This document shows positions 11,451-21,499 of a stretch of DNA of 64,000 nt, one piece after another; the first letter of the stretch is position 1; every line of letters begins with the position of its first letter. A program made the translations under genes and the position numbers. The notes under the pieces were generated by a model. It made no database searches, was not told the origin of the DNA, and worked only from the letters and a program-made list of their open reading frames with translations. The stretch comes from Atopsyche davidsoni (lineage: Eukaryota > Arthropoda > Insecta > Trichoptera > Hydrobiosidae). The stretch spans positions 13,384,501 to 13,448,500 of the forward strand of contig JAILWY010000001.1 of the NCBI GenBank assembly GCA_022113835.1, written 5' to 3'.

Positions 11451-12225
11451 TCATCACAAGGGCATGTGTCGTAGCTCGTCGATGTATGCATTTTTGTGTA
11501 AGTGTTTAACTAAACGATGTACCTTGTTGAACGCTCCATATTTTTTAAATATATATTTGATGAATATATTAAGTCGAACTTAGTGAAGTCACGAGCTATT
11601 AGTTGTCAATACACAGGTTCATTATGTGCACATCACGTTTTTAAAACTTTAGCTCACTTTCAGAGCCTCCGTAGTCAGTAACCCCAAAAAAACAATTCAT
11701 GAGTTTATAATTCAAAAATACATTATGTGTACAATTTACATGCACAGATTTATCAATATTTAAAAAAATCTTTATAAAATACTTTGTGAACACAGTTCCT
11801 GGTTGAACATATTTCTAATTCCCAGATAATCAAATATATTCAAGTGTATCTAAGCCGAGCAATCGAATAGAACAAAAAGCTAAATTAGCGCAAACGCCAT
11901 TGAATAGTTAGTCTCGTTACTTCGCGGAAGACGCGAGTGCAGGCGCGAGCGAGAGGGCCGAGGTGCGCCGCCGTCTCGCTCGCGCCCGCGGACAAACCTA
12001 TCTCGGAAGAAAAACTCCAAAAACTAATTACAAGTTGTAATTGAAATTTTGCGTGTTACATAATCGGATACTTGAGCCGCGGCGTATTGTGTTGCCGCGC
12101 CGCCGGGGGGTGGAGCAAGGGGAAGGGGCAGGGGGAGACCCCCGCCGTCGCCATTTTGTATCCAATTTTTAAAAAAAAATCTCCTTTCAATCGGAAATTA
12201 ATACTATTATAGCGCTGTTGCATTG
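11451..12225. other. AT-rich stretch with a GC island at 11900-12140
   Basis: The island has CpG-rich text (GAGGTGCGCCGCCGTCTCGC near 11960; GGCGTATTGTGTTGCCGCGC near 12080) and purine-rich GGGGAAGGGGCAGGGGGAG. A minus frame at 12056-12319 crosses into the adjacent MITE and is not supported. Confidence 0.35.
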
Positions 12226-12418
12226 TTAACACGTTGACCGCCAAGCGGATTTTCGTAAAATGTCCAAAAATTGTTTTCCCGTTTTTAGGTTTAATTTTAT
12301 ATAATGGGCCGAAATACAATTATTTAATTTGTTTTGAGATATTTTTGAGGTGATTTATTGGTATTTACAGGTATGTCGTGTCGGCCACCGGTGGCTGACA
12401 CGGCAGTCAACGTGTTAA
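12226..12418. mobile_element. piggyBac-type MITE
   Basis: Flanked by TTAA at 12226-12229 and 12415-12418. The ends are inverted repeats: TTAACACGTTGACCGCC on the left, GGCAGTCAACGTGTTAA on the right (16 of 17 match). A subterminal near-palindrome, TCGGCCACCGGTGGCTGA, lies at the right end. TTAA target sites and this terminal word are hallmarks of piggyBac elements. At 193 bp it has no room for a transposase. Confidence 0.88.
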
Positions 12419-13165
12419 TGTGTTATGCTATATTTCAAGACCTGCAAGTTTCCCTAATTCGTATAAATATTTATTTTGTTTCCGATAGTGGTGAGGCGCA
12501 GGTTTGAACCCCACCAGTGTACGCATTACAATACATTTTTATTTGCTTGAGTGCTTTGAGACATGAAAAAGTTAAATAAGCGTTTTGAACCCGACGTGTC
12601 TGCTTACGTAACACAGTAAAGACAAACATGTTATTAAATTTGTAAATAATTTGATTTGCAAATTATATTAAGGGACAAGAAACATCGTCGCCGAAACAGA
12701 AGATAAAAATACAATTTAAAAAAACACGTGATTAGCTTTTGTAGCTTTAGACACGTTTCCGTATTTTTTTACTCATTCAAATATGACTTAACATTAAATC
12801 ATTGAATACAAATAACTGCGATGTCACGTATTTTTTTTCCAAATACAAGCAAAAGGACATTATCTGAATTTATTGTATTCACATAAGGAGGCATACGCTC
12901 GTCGTGGCGTCATTTGTTGTGCACAATGCAGTTGTCGGGCACAGTGCGCAATCCCCCCGGAGTTTATGAATGCCGCGCCAGACTGTTGCATTCCACCCCC
13001 TAACCTAACCCAAACCCTCCCCCACCCCCGTGTTGTTTTTTTGAAACACAATTTTTCGTTTTGATTGCCTCCCTCGCCCCGCGCCGCCCCTGCCGCTGTG
13101 AATACAATCAGGAAAGTAAGCAAATTAAAATTAGAACAATAAATTTATGATTGCTGGCGGTGGCG

Positions 13166-13196
<31 letters not shown>

Positions 13197-13339
13197 TGGC
13201 GGTGGCGGTGGTGGTTCCGATTTGGCTGCTCTTATTATTTAAGTTCTATTATTCCTTTTTACAATCCTGTTCAACAATCGTTTTCATTTACTGCTTATTT
13301 TAAATACAACTTTACTTTTAAATCAGAGATTTGGTACGA
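12419..13339. other. Mixed stretch: B-box-like motif, GC island, (GGTGGC)n
   Basis: 12490-12525 has GCAGGTTTGAACCCCACC, a B-box-like T-arm with no matching A box. 12880-13110 is GC-elevated with C-rich text. 13156-13214 is a perfect-looking GGTGGC hexamer repeat with one interruption. Frames over the region (12860-13123, 12873-13064) lack support. Confidence 0.5.
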
Positions 13340-13460
13340 TTCTTCTTCTTCTAGTAGTGGCTCTCCTCATTGGTGACCATTTCATAGAATATATATATAT
13401 ATATATCCTGAGTCAGTCTCACTGATTCGGCTGTACTTCCGACTTCTAGCCACTGGCGTA
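13340..13460 (-). repeat. R1 3'-terminal module
   Basis: Reverse orientation. Reading on the minus strand it has GGAAGTACAGCCGAATCAGTG, an AT microsatellite, then GAAATGGTCACCAATGAGGA and an AGAAGAAGAA tail. The same module appears at 17290, 28978, 44964 and 45176. Confidence 0.7.
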
Positions 13461-15790
13461 ATTTAAAATATTTAGCATCCACGTACCCTGGACAATAAGG
13501 TGTATTATTATATTTTTTACCATCGTCAGGAGTTTTCTTTCTTTGCGTATTCTGTGCACGACTTCTTCAATTGTGACGCAGTCAACCCATGCTTGCAATA
13601 TTTTCTAAAATTCTATCGAATTAAAAATACGCCCGTTTAACGTTAAACTCCGGTTACGTACTGAAGCCATTCAATTAAATTTTCTATTACCTAGATATTT
13701 TCATTTTGTGACTGTCCTTTTCGTGTGCTTAAGCTACTCAAGGGTTTCTTAATAAACTGTTTGTTTGTGTGAAGAGAAGTGATTAAAGATGAAATGACAT
13801 TATCTCAGCTGAAGCGCGGATGCTCCGCGAGTGCTGATGCGGTAGTTCCTTTGTGGGGCGCGGGAAGTAGGCACAACAACAGAGTATTTGCATGAATGAT
13901 GCCAACACTCAGGCCGAAAGCCAAGTAAATAAGCGCTAAGCAAGATAAATATGTAGTGGGGGCGGGGGCGCGGGCGGGGTGCAATCACAAAAGGAAGACC
14001 TGTCCGGACAGACGGGGGCCGGAAATGGAAAAAGCATTAAGCGATACTCCCGCCGCCCCCGGGACGTGCCGAGGCCCCCTCACCCATATCAAACCCGCGC
14101 CCTCCGAGTGCCCCTCTTAACATTAGGAGAGTGGAGCTATTATTGAATAACCATACACTTCCAGCAGCACCTTCGAGCGTCTTGTTGTTAATTAAAGTAA
14201 CTCCATGCATGTAAAAACGCATCACATTTATTTCAAAACTTTTTACTAACATGCTACACGTGTTTACCTCAAAACATAAAAAAACACTAATACATTCCAA
14301 AGAACGTACTTATATTATATATATATATATATATACAACAATTTAAAAATCTCTAGCGAGGCCATATAAGATATACTCGTATACAAGACTCAAATGGGTT
14401 TTTGACTGGTCTAGGCAGTCGAAGGCTTTTTCTTACTGTCACAAAAGTCTTTCTCAAGTTATCTTCATATTCAAATATATATATATGGCTTATTAGAAGG
14501 ATGTTTAAAAGTTTCACAGCACCATTATTTCCTATCAAATACGCCACACTCTAATGTCTCTAATTCAAGTAGCTTTAGTGAAAAAAACAAACTTTAAAAC
14601 CTGAGTTGCGTAGTTGACAGCTTGTTTACCAAGTGTTTCTATGTACAAACGATACGCAATGTAAAATTTTCCATTTTAACACACATGAATATCCTTTTGT
14701 TTATTTTATACAAAAAGAAAAAGGAAAGCAAATGTGATTCTGCTTGATCCATTTAAAGAGAATGTTTTGAAAATAAATTAAATATTAAATTTCGTAAATA
14801 CTTAATGGCCATTAATCACGATCGATACTTCCATTTTTTCACTTCGCAGGTGGAGATAAACGAGAAATACTTGTATCATTTATATTTTAATTTTCGGAAA
14901 TAGCCCGAAAGTCACAACTCACTGAGAGCGGCCTGAATTATTGATATTAATTGCGGAGCCGAGCTTCGTGAAAGCTTTCTAGTGTAGATCTTCCCGGAGT
15001 GGATGCGGAGCGACCAACGGCGCGGGGAGGGGCTCGTCCCGGCGCCGTACAACAAGCTTTTTTATTGACGCTGAAAATATACCCAACTCTGGAAGTGGTA
15101 TAACAAAAATACCACAATTATTAAATAATTCATCCGTGTGCTGAAATATAATTACAAACTCGCAAAAAATAAAAAAAAAGCTCGTATAAAATAGGCATAA
15201 AATATTACGTGACTTTTTTACTTGAAAAAGTGGAGTGGCTGAACTATTATTCAAAACTCAATCTAATAAACCTCAACTTAAACATTAGTACGCCGTTTAA
15301 ACTAATAACTAATAATAAGACATTCTTCTTTCTTTAAATTCATATTCATAAAATCATTAATTATTGCTGAAAGTCTCTTTTCTTTAAAAAAAAACACCGA
15401 GTTTGATGTACGAAATTTTTGTTTGTTTTTGTCAAAAAAAGTATGTTTAACATCTTTTATAAAAAAAACAATGCATACGAATATCCGCTTTAATTTATTT
15501 TGAATATGTAAATATTTATTACTATAAGAAAAAAATCCACTCTTTATGTTCCTAAAAAAAATATTACGATCAAATATCTCACATTAGCGGATTTTAGCCG
15601 AAGTGAAATATCTCAGGCATTAAGGGTGTCTTTGTGGATTGAAAGTGATACAACCTTTTAGCGGGACAAGGAGTAGAGAGGAATCTAATGTGTCCGCGGA
15701 CCCCTGCCTTGCACCCCTAGGAGGAGGTTGCTCCGCCCACCCTACACACCCGATCTTACATGCACAGCCGCTACTGTACTGTGACTTATA
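13461..15790. other. AT-rich stretch with islands at 13790-14180 and 14880-15060
   Basis: The first island carries GGGGGCGGGGGCGCGGGCGG near 13958 and GCCGCCCCCGGGACGTGCCG near 14050. The second carries GGCGCGGGGAGGGGCTCGTC near 15018. There is an (AT)n run at about 14317-14334. Several minus-strand frames of 62-91 codons lie here without splice or family support. Confidence 0.45.
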
Positions 15791-15793
15791 ATA

Positions 15794-16348
15794 GAGGGTG
15801 TCCAAAGAAAGCATCGGGTATTTGTTAGATCAGTAAAACAAAAACTATATAAACTAAGTATTTTTTTATTGTTGATTATAAGAATACTACATAGAAAATT
15901 ATTTTGAAAAGATGATGTTATCCAAATGGTGACCGTTACGCGCTGCTGGCACTCTTCTAATCTGGAACGAAGATTGCTGATAACACGCTGACACATAGCC
16001 CTCGATATTGCTGCCATTTCTGACCTGATGTTTTGTTTCTATTCCGTTAGGTTCATCGGATTATTCTCATAAACCCTACTTTTAAGGTATCCCCATACGA
16101 AATAGTCAAGAGGGCTAAAGTCGGGGCCTCTGGGAGGCCAGTTGATGTTACCTCTGCATGAAATGAGAATAATTCGTTAACAGCTTCAATTGATTGATTG
16201 GATGTATGGCAAGTGTCTGTCTCGGCAAGTCTTGTTGGAACCACGTTCTTGAGTTGAAACCTTGAAAATCTGGGCCCAAAAATTTTCGCAGCATATCGCA
16301 ATAACGATCATCATTCACATTCACCCGATACTCTTTTTAGACATCCTA
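15794..16348 (-). pseudogene. Internally deleted Tc1/mariner-like element with transposase C-terminal remnant
   Basis: The ends are imperfect 26-bp inverted repeats (left GAGGGTGTCCAAAGAAAGCA, right read inwards TAGGATGTCTAAAAAGAGTA), each directly flanked by TA (15792-15793, 16349-16350), the target of this superfamily. Minus-strand frames spell the last third of a DDE transposase: YCDML-type start, WFQQD, INWPPRGPDFSPLDYFVWGY, LKSRVYENNP and RLEECQQR. A stop follows NLTE, and frameshifts interrupt the middle and end. The N-terminal DNA-binding half and the first catalytic Asp are missing: the right terminal repeat runs directly into the C-terminal region. A second copy with the same junction begins at 63577. 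Non-functional, but the ends look mobilisable in trans. Confidence 0.88.
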
Positions 16349-16350
16349 TA

Positions 16351-17289
16351 TAAATACTCTTTATGTCTACCAAGTCCTAGTTTTTTTATTTAGTGACAAT
16401 TGAACAGAACAACAAAATTAATGTCTTCCCGATTTGATCATATCAGATATAGAATACTGAAAAAATATAACGTCTGCCAAAAATTTATATATTTTTATAA
16501 TATATAATGTCATATTGTCAGTAAGTCTGTTGAAATGAAAGATGTAAAATTGCAACAAACGCACTCGCGTCTTCGTTTAATTTTAAATTAATACATTTTA
16601 TGTGACAATAATATGTTTTGAGCACATGCAGGTTTCAAAGAATAACAAACACAATATTTATTGCAAATACTGGTGAAATATGCTTGAAAACAAACACTAT
16701 AAATTATTGTTACAATGATTTATTTTAATGACACAAAACTTATAAATCTTCAGTTACATTTTTATATTGAAGCCGTGAGCACGTGGAATTGGTGCAGTGA
16801 TGTATTGTTTAACATAAAACGTTTAATGTCGCTTATATTGTGTGTTTAGTTTCTAAAGTGAGTTTTAATATATGAAATGGTTTACCGTGTGCCCAATTTA
16901 AAAGAAAGATATCTCCGACGCAAGTGTCTACCTAAAAATACTTGGTATGTTTCCAAATATATATTTATGGGAAAATTACAATTACTCATTAACATATATG
17001 TAAACTACTCATTGTTACTATCGAAATTAATTATCGTAACCATTATGCTCATTTATTTGAGTTTTATATACTTCCAACGTATTATTTTATATTACTAAAA
17101 AATCAAATATTAACAACGAAACGTCAAAATTATCACAAAAATTTATGTTTTGGGTATTGGGTAACATTATTGTTATGAAATATCGTATGATTTATTTTTT
17201 TAACTTTAAACTCCTACATTTTTATTCTTATAAAGTTAAGAATGTTTGCAAATCATCACATATTTAACACGTGTTTTAACCTCGTTTGT
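16351..17289. other. AT-rich stretch, no feature seen
   Basis: Only a hydrophobic 73-codon chance frame (16877-17098). Nothing recognised. Confidence 0.6.
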
Positions 17290-17400
17290 ATCATCTCCGT
17301 CTTCTCCAAGTGTCTCTTCTTGACCATCTCACTGAACATATGTTTGTCTTGAGCCAGTTTTTACAAATTCGGCTGAACTCCCGACAATCAGCTGCATTTA
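17290..17400 (-). repeat. R1 3'-terminal module
   Basis: Minus strand shows GGAGTTCAGCCGAATTTGTA, GGCTCAAGACAAACATATGT, CAGTGAGATGGTCAAGAAGA and an AGAAG tail, matching the R1 end at 44964 and 62362. Confidence 0.65.
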
Positions 17401-17667
17401 TTATTTTGAAAAATATGACCAAAATAGAATACCTTACGCTTTTTACCTTAGTTTGTTTACACGTTTATAACAATTGCTGCTTAATGTGATCGTAAATATT
17501 AAAAAGTTTGACCGCGATAGTCAGAAAATTTTAGTTAGAATACCACTCATGTTTCGATATATCTCGTCGTTTCATATGTTTACTGTTTACTCAATAAGAT
17601 AAACTAGTATTAATTAAATGTAATTTAAGATTTGTAAAATAACACGAATGATTTGTCGTTATTATAG

Positions 17668-17730
17668 ATCGTGAAGAACCTAGATCATTGGGTCGTGACA
17701 CTGTTCAAGCGTTCCTGGTATCCGTACTGA
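17668..17730 (+). CDS. Very small possible exon
   Basis: After an acceptor-like TTATTATAG (AG 17666-17667) there is a 20-codon frame to TGA, IVKNLDHWVVTLFKRSWYPY. A GTGAGC donor-like word follows at 17734. Too short to weigh; listed because of the site arrangement and the local rise in GC. Confidence 0.1.
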   Translation: MVKNLDHWVVTLFKRSWYPY

Positions 17731-17734
17731 GAGT

Positions 17735-18590
17735 GAGCTGGTGAAGGTTAGTAGGTCTATTAATATGGAAGTCATACTAAACGAGAATACATGTCTCTAA
17801 ACTTAATATAAAAAATGAGAGATTATCAAATTTAATAAATATACATTCTGATTCCAAGGTATGCCCTATAGGATTCCAGTTCTATATAATGCACTATTGC
17901 AAACAATATTTTTACCACTTGGTGAATCCATGTTGGATTTATTACAAATTAGGTTCATAGAATGATATAGTTTTTCTACTGTCAATTTTTTACGTTTACT
18001 GAACACTTTTTAATGGCATGTAATTGAATAATAGCAGAAAATGGCAGCAGGTCGCTGAATTTAGTGTATCATTGTAGTCATGCGTGAATGTTAAACCTAA
18101 TCGTACAGCTGACACAAGAGTCATGCTGGTACTACTCTCAAGCATTGGTAAGCCGATTTGCAAGACATGTGAGGAGGGCGTCGCTTTAGCGGCAGTCACG
18201 CAGCTCGAGACATTGACGACATCTTGATTGATAGATTGATTGCCCTTGTAGTTTTCTTGATTCCTAACCTAACTGTAACTTCACTTTTTAGTGCTATTAC
18301 TTTTTACTACTGCAAAACCTTATTAATATATACGCAAAGTATCTTGGACCCAATTCCAAAAATCTGCAGTTTAAATTCATCGGTCAAACAACATAAAAGC
18401 ATGGTTATAAATAATTCAGTTGACTGAGTTATCTCTTTTGGTTACGATAAAAAAAATATTAAATTAGCAATAAAAACATATACATTATCTTTTATTATCG
18501 AACTATCGTAATTTGATACGAAATCTTGGCCCAGATGGCAAAAAGTCGGTCGGTGTGTCTTATCTTGTAATTCGGACTTAGCGTCGCGAT
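17735..18590. other. AT-rich stretch with a GC-balanced segment (18040-18230)
   Basis: 18075-18216 has a 46-codon plus frame (VNVKPNRTADTRVMLVLLSS then GKPICKTCEEGVALAAVTQL) and an overlapping 67-codon minus frame (17996-18199). No start, splice or family evidence; possibly a decayed transposon ORF. Confidence 0.3.
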
Positions 18591-18602
18591 GGGTAGCCGC
18601 AC

Positions 18603-18719
18603 CGTTACGGTTCTGTTAACGCTATCGATAACGACTAACGACGTCCTAACGTTACACCATTAACGGCGCCCGACCGGCCAGTAACGCCGTAAGCCCGTTA
18701 CGGCGCCCTGCCCGTTACT
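18603..18719. promoter_or_regulatory. Cluster of ten AACG/CGTT motifs
   Basis: Within about 117 bp there are ten AACG or CGTT cores, mostly as GTTACGG, TTAACG, GATAACG, CTAACGTTA, TTAACGG and GTAACG. Such density suits either a cluster of Myb-type sites (YAACNG) or the subterminal repeats of a DNA transposon end. I cannot choose between them: no terminal repeat or target duplication is visible. Confidence 0.4.
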
Positions 18720-18779
18720 GGCGAGACAATGGACGGACGTCTGATGCAAGGAAAGCTCTGCAATTTCACACCGCCATAA

Positions 18780-19865
18780 TTATACTTTGGTATTACATTC
18801 ACTATTCGACTATCGAAAACTGCTACATAGTCCAATCATTAGAAAAGCTGCTTAGTACACATAGAATTCCGGTTTCAAAAAAGTAATGAATATCACGGAT
18901 TTCCCATCTTATAAAAGTCCCAAAAAATATAGTAATATGGCTGTGAATCGCATCCATAAATTTTAATTATATTAATTGAATAACAACGACTGTTCGTGTA
19001 AAAGTAATTAGCAATGTCACGATTTGAATCGGTGCCATCATTACCACAAATAATCTGAGATCATATAAGAATAGACATATAAGTACAAATATACAGCAAT
19101 TAGAGGCAGTAACCTGCAAAATACCTTCAAAGTTCATAATTTTAACAAAATTTAAGCATAAACTTTAGCTCCTCCTCAATTTGAGCTCGGAATCCCACGA
19201 TTTCCAAGCAAGCACTCCAGCCACTGAGTGCGTGGTGGTTATTATATTAATACAACTATATAATTATAATAACCACCCAGCTGGTTGTGTTAAATTCGTT
19301 TAGGGCTTTAAGCTCCTAATTATAGGCAAATTCACATGTCGCGAAATTAATTAATAAATACTTGCGAAACTACGTTAAATTGAATTCTGCCCGTGGAGTT
19401 CAAAACATCCAGCACTTCACATTGCTCTACCATGAGAGATACATACAACGCTTCTGTAATAATATGGATTTACTCTCCATCACCAGTTGAGAACGTTTCT
19501 CGGTAATTGAATATTTTAAGATAAAATTCGATCCAATATACTCCATAATTTTATTATTTTTAAGTAAATTAGTTCAATATCTTTAACGTGTAAACAGTTT
19601 CCCGTGTTTTACTCTGTATATGTTTATTATGCTTATCCATTTAATTTATCTTATCGTTCGAAAAATTGAGAGCATTTTATATACCAGGAGAATCAGCAGC
19701 GACCTTCTATAATAAAATATTTAGTTTATTTTCATGATTGCGCTAACCATGTTATAGGATAATGACATGCCGCATTATTTGAATTAATTTGTTTTTAACG
19801 TGTTTCAAGTATTTGATTTATATTATCCATCATGCTCTCTTTCTCTCCTCTCCAGCACAATACCT
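18780..19865. other. AT-rich stretch with a 13-bp hairpin
   Basis: 19234-19246 (GGTGGTTATTATA) and 19265-19277 (TATAATAACCACC) form a perfect stem around an 18-nt loop. Otherwise nothing recognised. Confidence 0.5.
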
Positions 19866-19872
19866 ACCAGAA

Positions 19873-20067
19873 TCAGCTTTTTAAGGCACGTTTCGAGAAC
19901 AGAATGTATGGCCTGTCTCCAACATTGAACATCGCCAAGACAGACTGGTTTCTCTTTCTTACAGTCCAAGGGATTCTCGGCATTCCTTGTTGACACCACA
20001 TTTCGAAAACGTCTATAGTCTTACTCTTCTTGGCTTTAATGGTCAACAGAAACATAAAGAATATCAA
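19873..20067 (-). pseudogene. Non-LTR retrotransposon reverse transcriptase, C-terminal fragment
   Basis: The minus-strand frame reads KKSKTIDVFEMWCQQGMPRI then PWTVRKRNQSVLAMFNVGDR. The pattern DAFEMWC-xx-ML-RIPWT-x-R-x-TN-xSVL is typical of the C-terminal part of RTE/CFDP2-like insect 'endonuclease-reverse transcriptase' ORFs, just after the polymerase domain. Only this segment remains. The upstream Met is fortuitous and catalytic motifs (YADD box, endonuclease) are not seen nearby. It ends at a stop, after which no further homology is visible. A 5'- and internally truncated, dead LINE copy. Confidence 0.7.
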
Positions 20068-20079
20068 AGTTTTAACGAG

Positions 20080-21230
20080 TTTTATCTAGCTCCGTGTATG
20101 TGGAAATAAATTTGTCGTATTTTTATTTTATGCACGTGCATTAATGAAATTTTATTGTATTTGATAAAATGTATTAAATCTGTAAAACAAATATAATACA
20201 ACCGCCAGGATTGTCATTGAATAACAAAATTATAATATTAATGATACAAAACCTAATTCACCATACAAATAATTTAATTCTCAGCCTCCTGAGTCATCTT
20301 CCCGGATATTTTCGGAGGGGTTGGGAGCGGGTGGGGGTTACATTTTCGGGGAGAAAGGGAGGGGGTGGAGGTTCTTCCTTAATGCCTTGTTATAACCTGC
20401 CAAGCTGCTGAATGAAGCTACAGGGTTACTAGTGTGTTGATTCTACAAAAATAAAAACTCGAATCGACTAGAAGAAATCTAATTGGGCTGTGTTTCAATT
20501 ATTCAAAATCGCTTATATCAAATTTATAAAAAAAATATTTTCTGGTATTTTATAAGTTTCGTATCATTTATTTTTTAAAAACATAAATATAAACATTATA
20601 TCTTACATGTAATGTATTTCTCAATACGTTAATGATAATGTATGCAACCCATGCTTATATTTATTTGATCACTTGTAAATAAACAATCGTTTTTGTTTAC
20701 AAGTCTTTCAAAGCTGCAAAAACAATTATAATTTATTTCTAAAATATATATTACACTAATTGCCGATCAAGTAAGGTGTTGAACACGTCGTGCATTTAAA
20801 TTACATCAAAATCGTCGCAAAAACGATTCAGGTGTATTTCTTGCCGGCAACATTGATTAATAACATGGAATGGCCGTTCTCTGGACAATGGACGCTGTTA
20901 CATAAACAAAAAGCGCACCACCCGGTGGGCAAGACGCGGGGCAAGGTGCGGAGGGGGCATAAATGAGAAATGCTCTTCCAATTAGCAGATACCATCGGCC
21001 GATAATTAGTTGTGGTGCGGCGGGGGAATCCTATTACTTACTGACAGACGTTATATCATAGGACAGGCGAGGCGGGGATCCCCCCTCCCCCCTCCCCCAC
21101 CCCCACCCCCGCGCCGCAGCCCTGATTGTCTATTGTTTTTACTAGCCGGACATTTTTTTTTTATTAAATGTAACGCAAGCGATTGTTACCAACTCTAATC
21201 CCAAAAGTAATTTTAAAAATATCAATATTT
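20080..21230. other. AT-rich stretch with a GC-rich segment (20870-21120)
   Basis: 20300-20375 is G-rich (GGGAGCGGGTGGGGG, GGGAGGGGGTGGAGG). 21075-21115 is strongly C-rich (CCCCCCTCCCCCCTCCCCCA) and gives a proline-run frame that is not credible as protein. No gene recognised. Confidence 0.45.
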
Positions 21231-21395
21231 AGTCAAAAGTACTTGGTGGAATTCCATATCAATATTCTTAGCAAAAAAATTTTTTTTTTATTTTTCCACA
21301 TGTATTGATTTAATCTTGTTGAGGTACAAGGCATTTGATTGGTGAAGATCCATTATTGTAATGATAAAGGTAATTTTGTATTATTTCTTCACTTT

Positions 21396-21436
21396 GAGTA
21401 GTTTCGACCAAACAGATAAGGTCATCATCAGATGCA
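21396..21436 (-). ncRNA. Hammerhead ribozyme motif, type I minimal (mutated at cleavage side)
   Basis: Minus strand: CTGATGA (complement of 21425-21431), T, GACC, 10-nt loop, GGTC, GAAAC. Core boxes and the 4-bp stem II are intact. The stem III/cleavage word is ACTACTC where the better copy has ACTAGTA, so cleavage is doubtful. Confidence 0.6.
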
Positions 21437-21449
21437 TAACTAAACAATA

Positions 21450-21493
21450 TTGGTAACCGGTTTCGTCAAACTTTTGCATTGGAGTTATCAAAT
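21450..21493 (-). ncRNA. Hammerhead-like motif, degenerate
   Basis: Minus strand: TTTGATAA in place of CTGATGA, a weak stem II (CCAA/TTTG), then GAAACCGGTTAC. It lies directly upstream (minus sense) of the motif at 21396-21436, giving a dimeric arrangement. The changed core suggests it is inactive. Confidence 0.45.
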
Positions 21494-21499
21494 GATCAA

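Noticed and set aside
12490..12525. tRNA or SINE from GGTTTGAACCCC
   Set aside because: B-box-like arm only; no A box at a suitable distance and no other copy in the window.
12996..13008. Interstitial insect telomere repeat (CCTAA)n
   Set aside because: Only about two units (CTAACCTAACCC); similarly short runs at 8421 and 18264; expected by chance.
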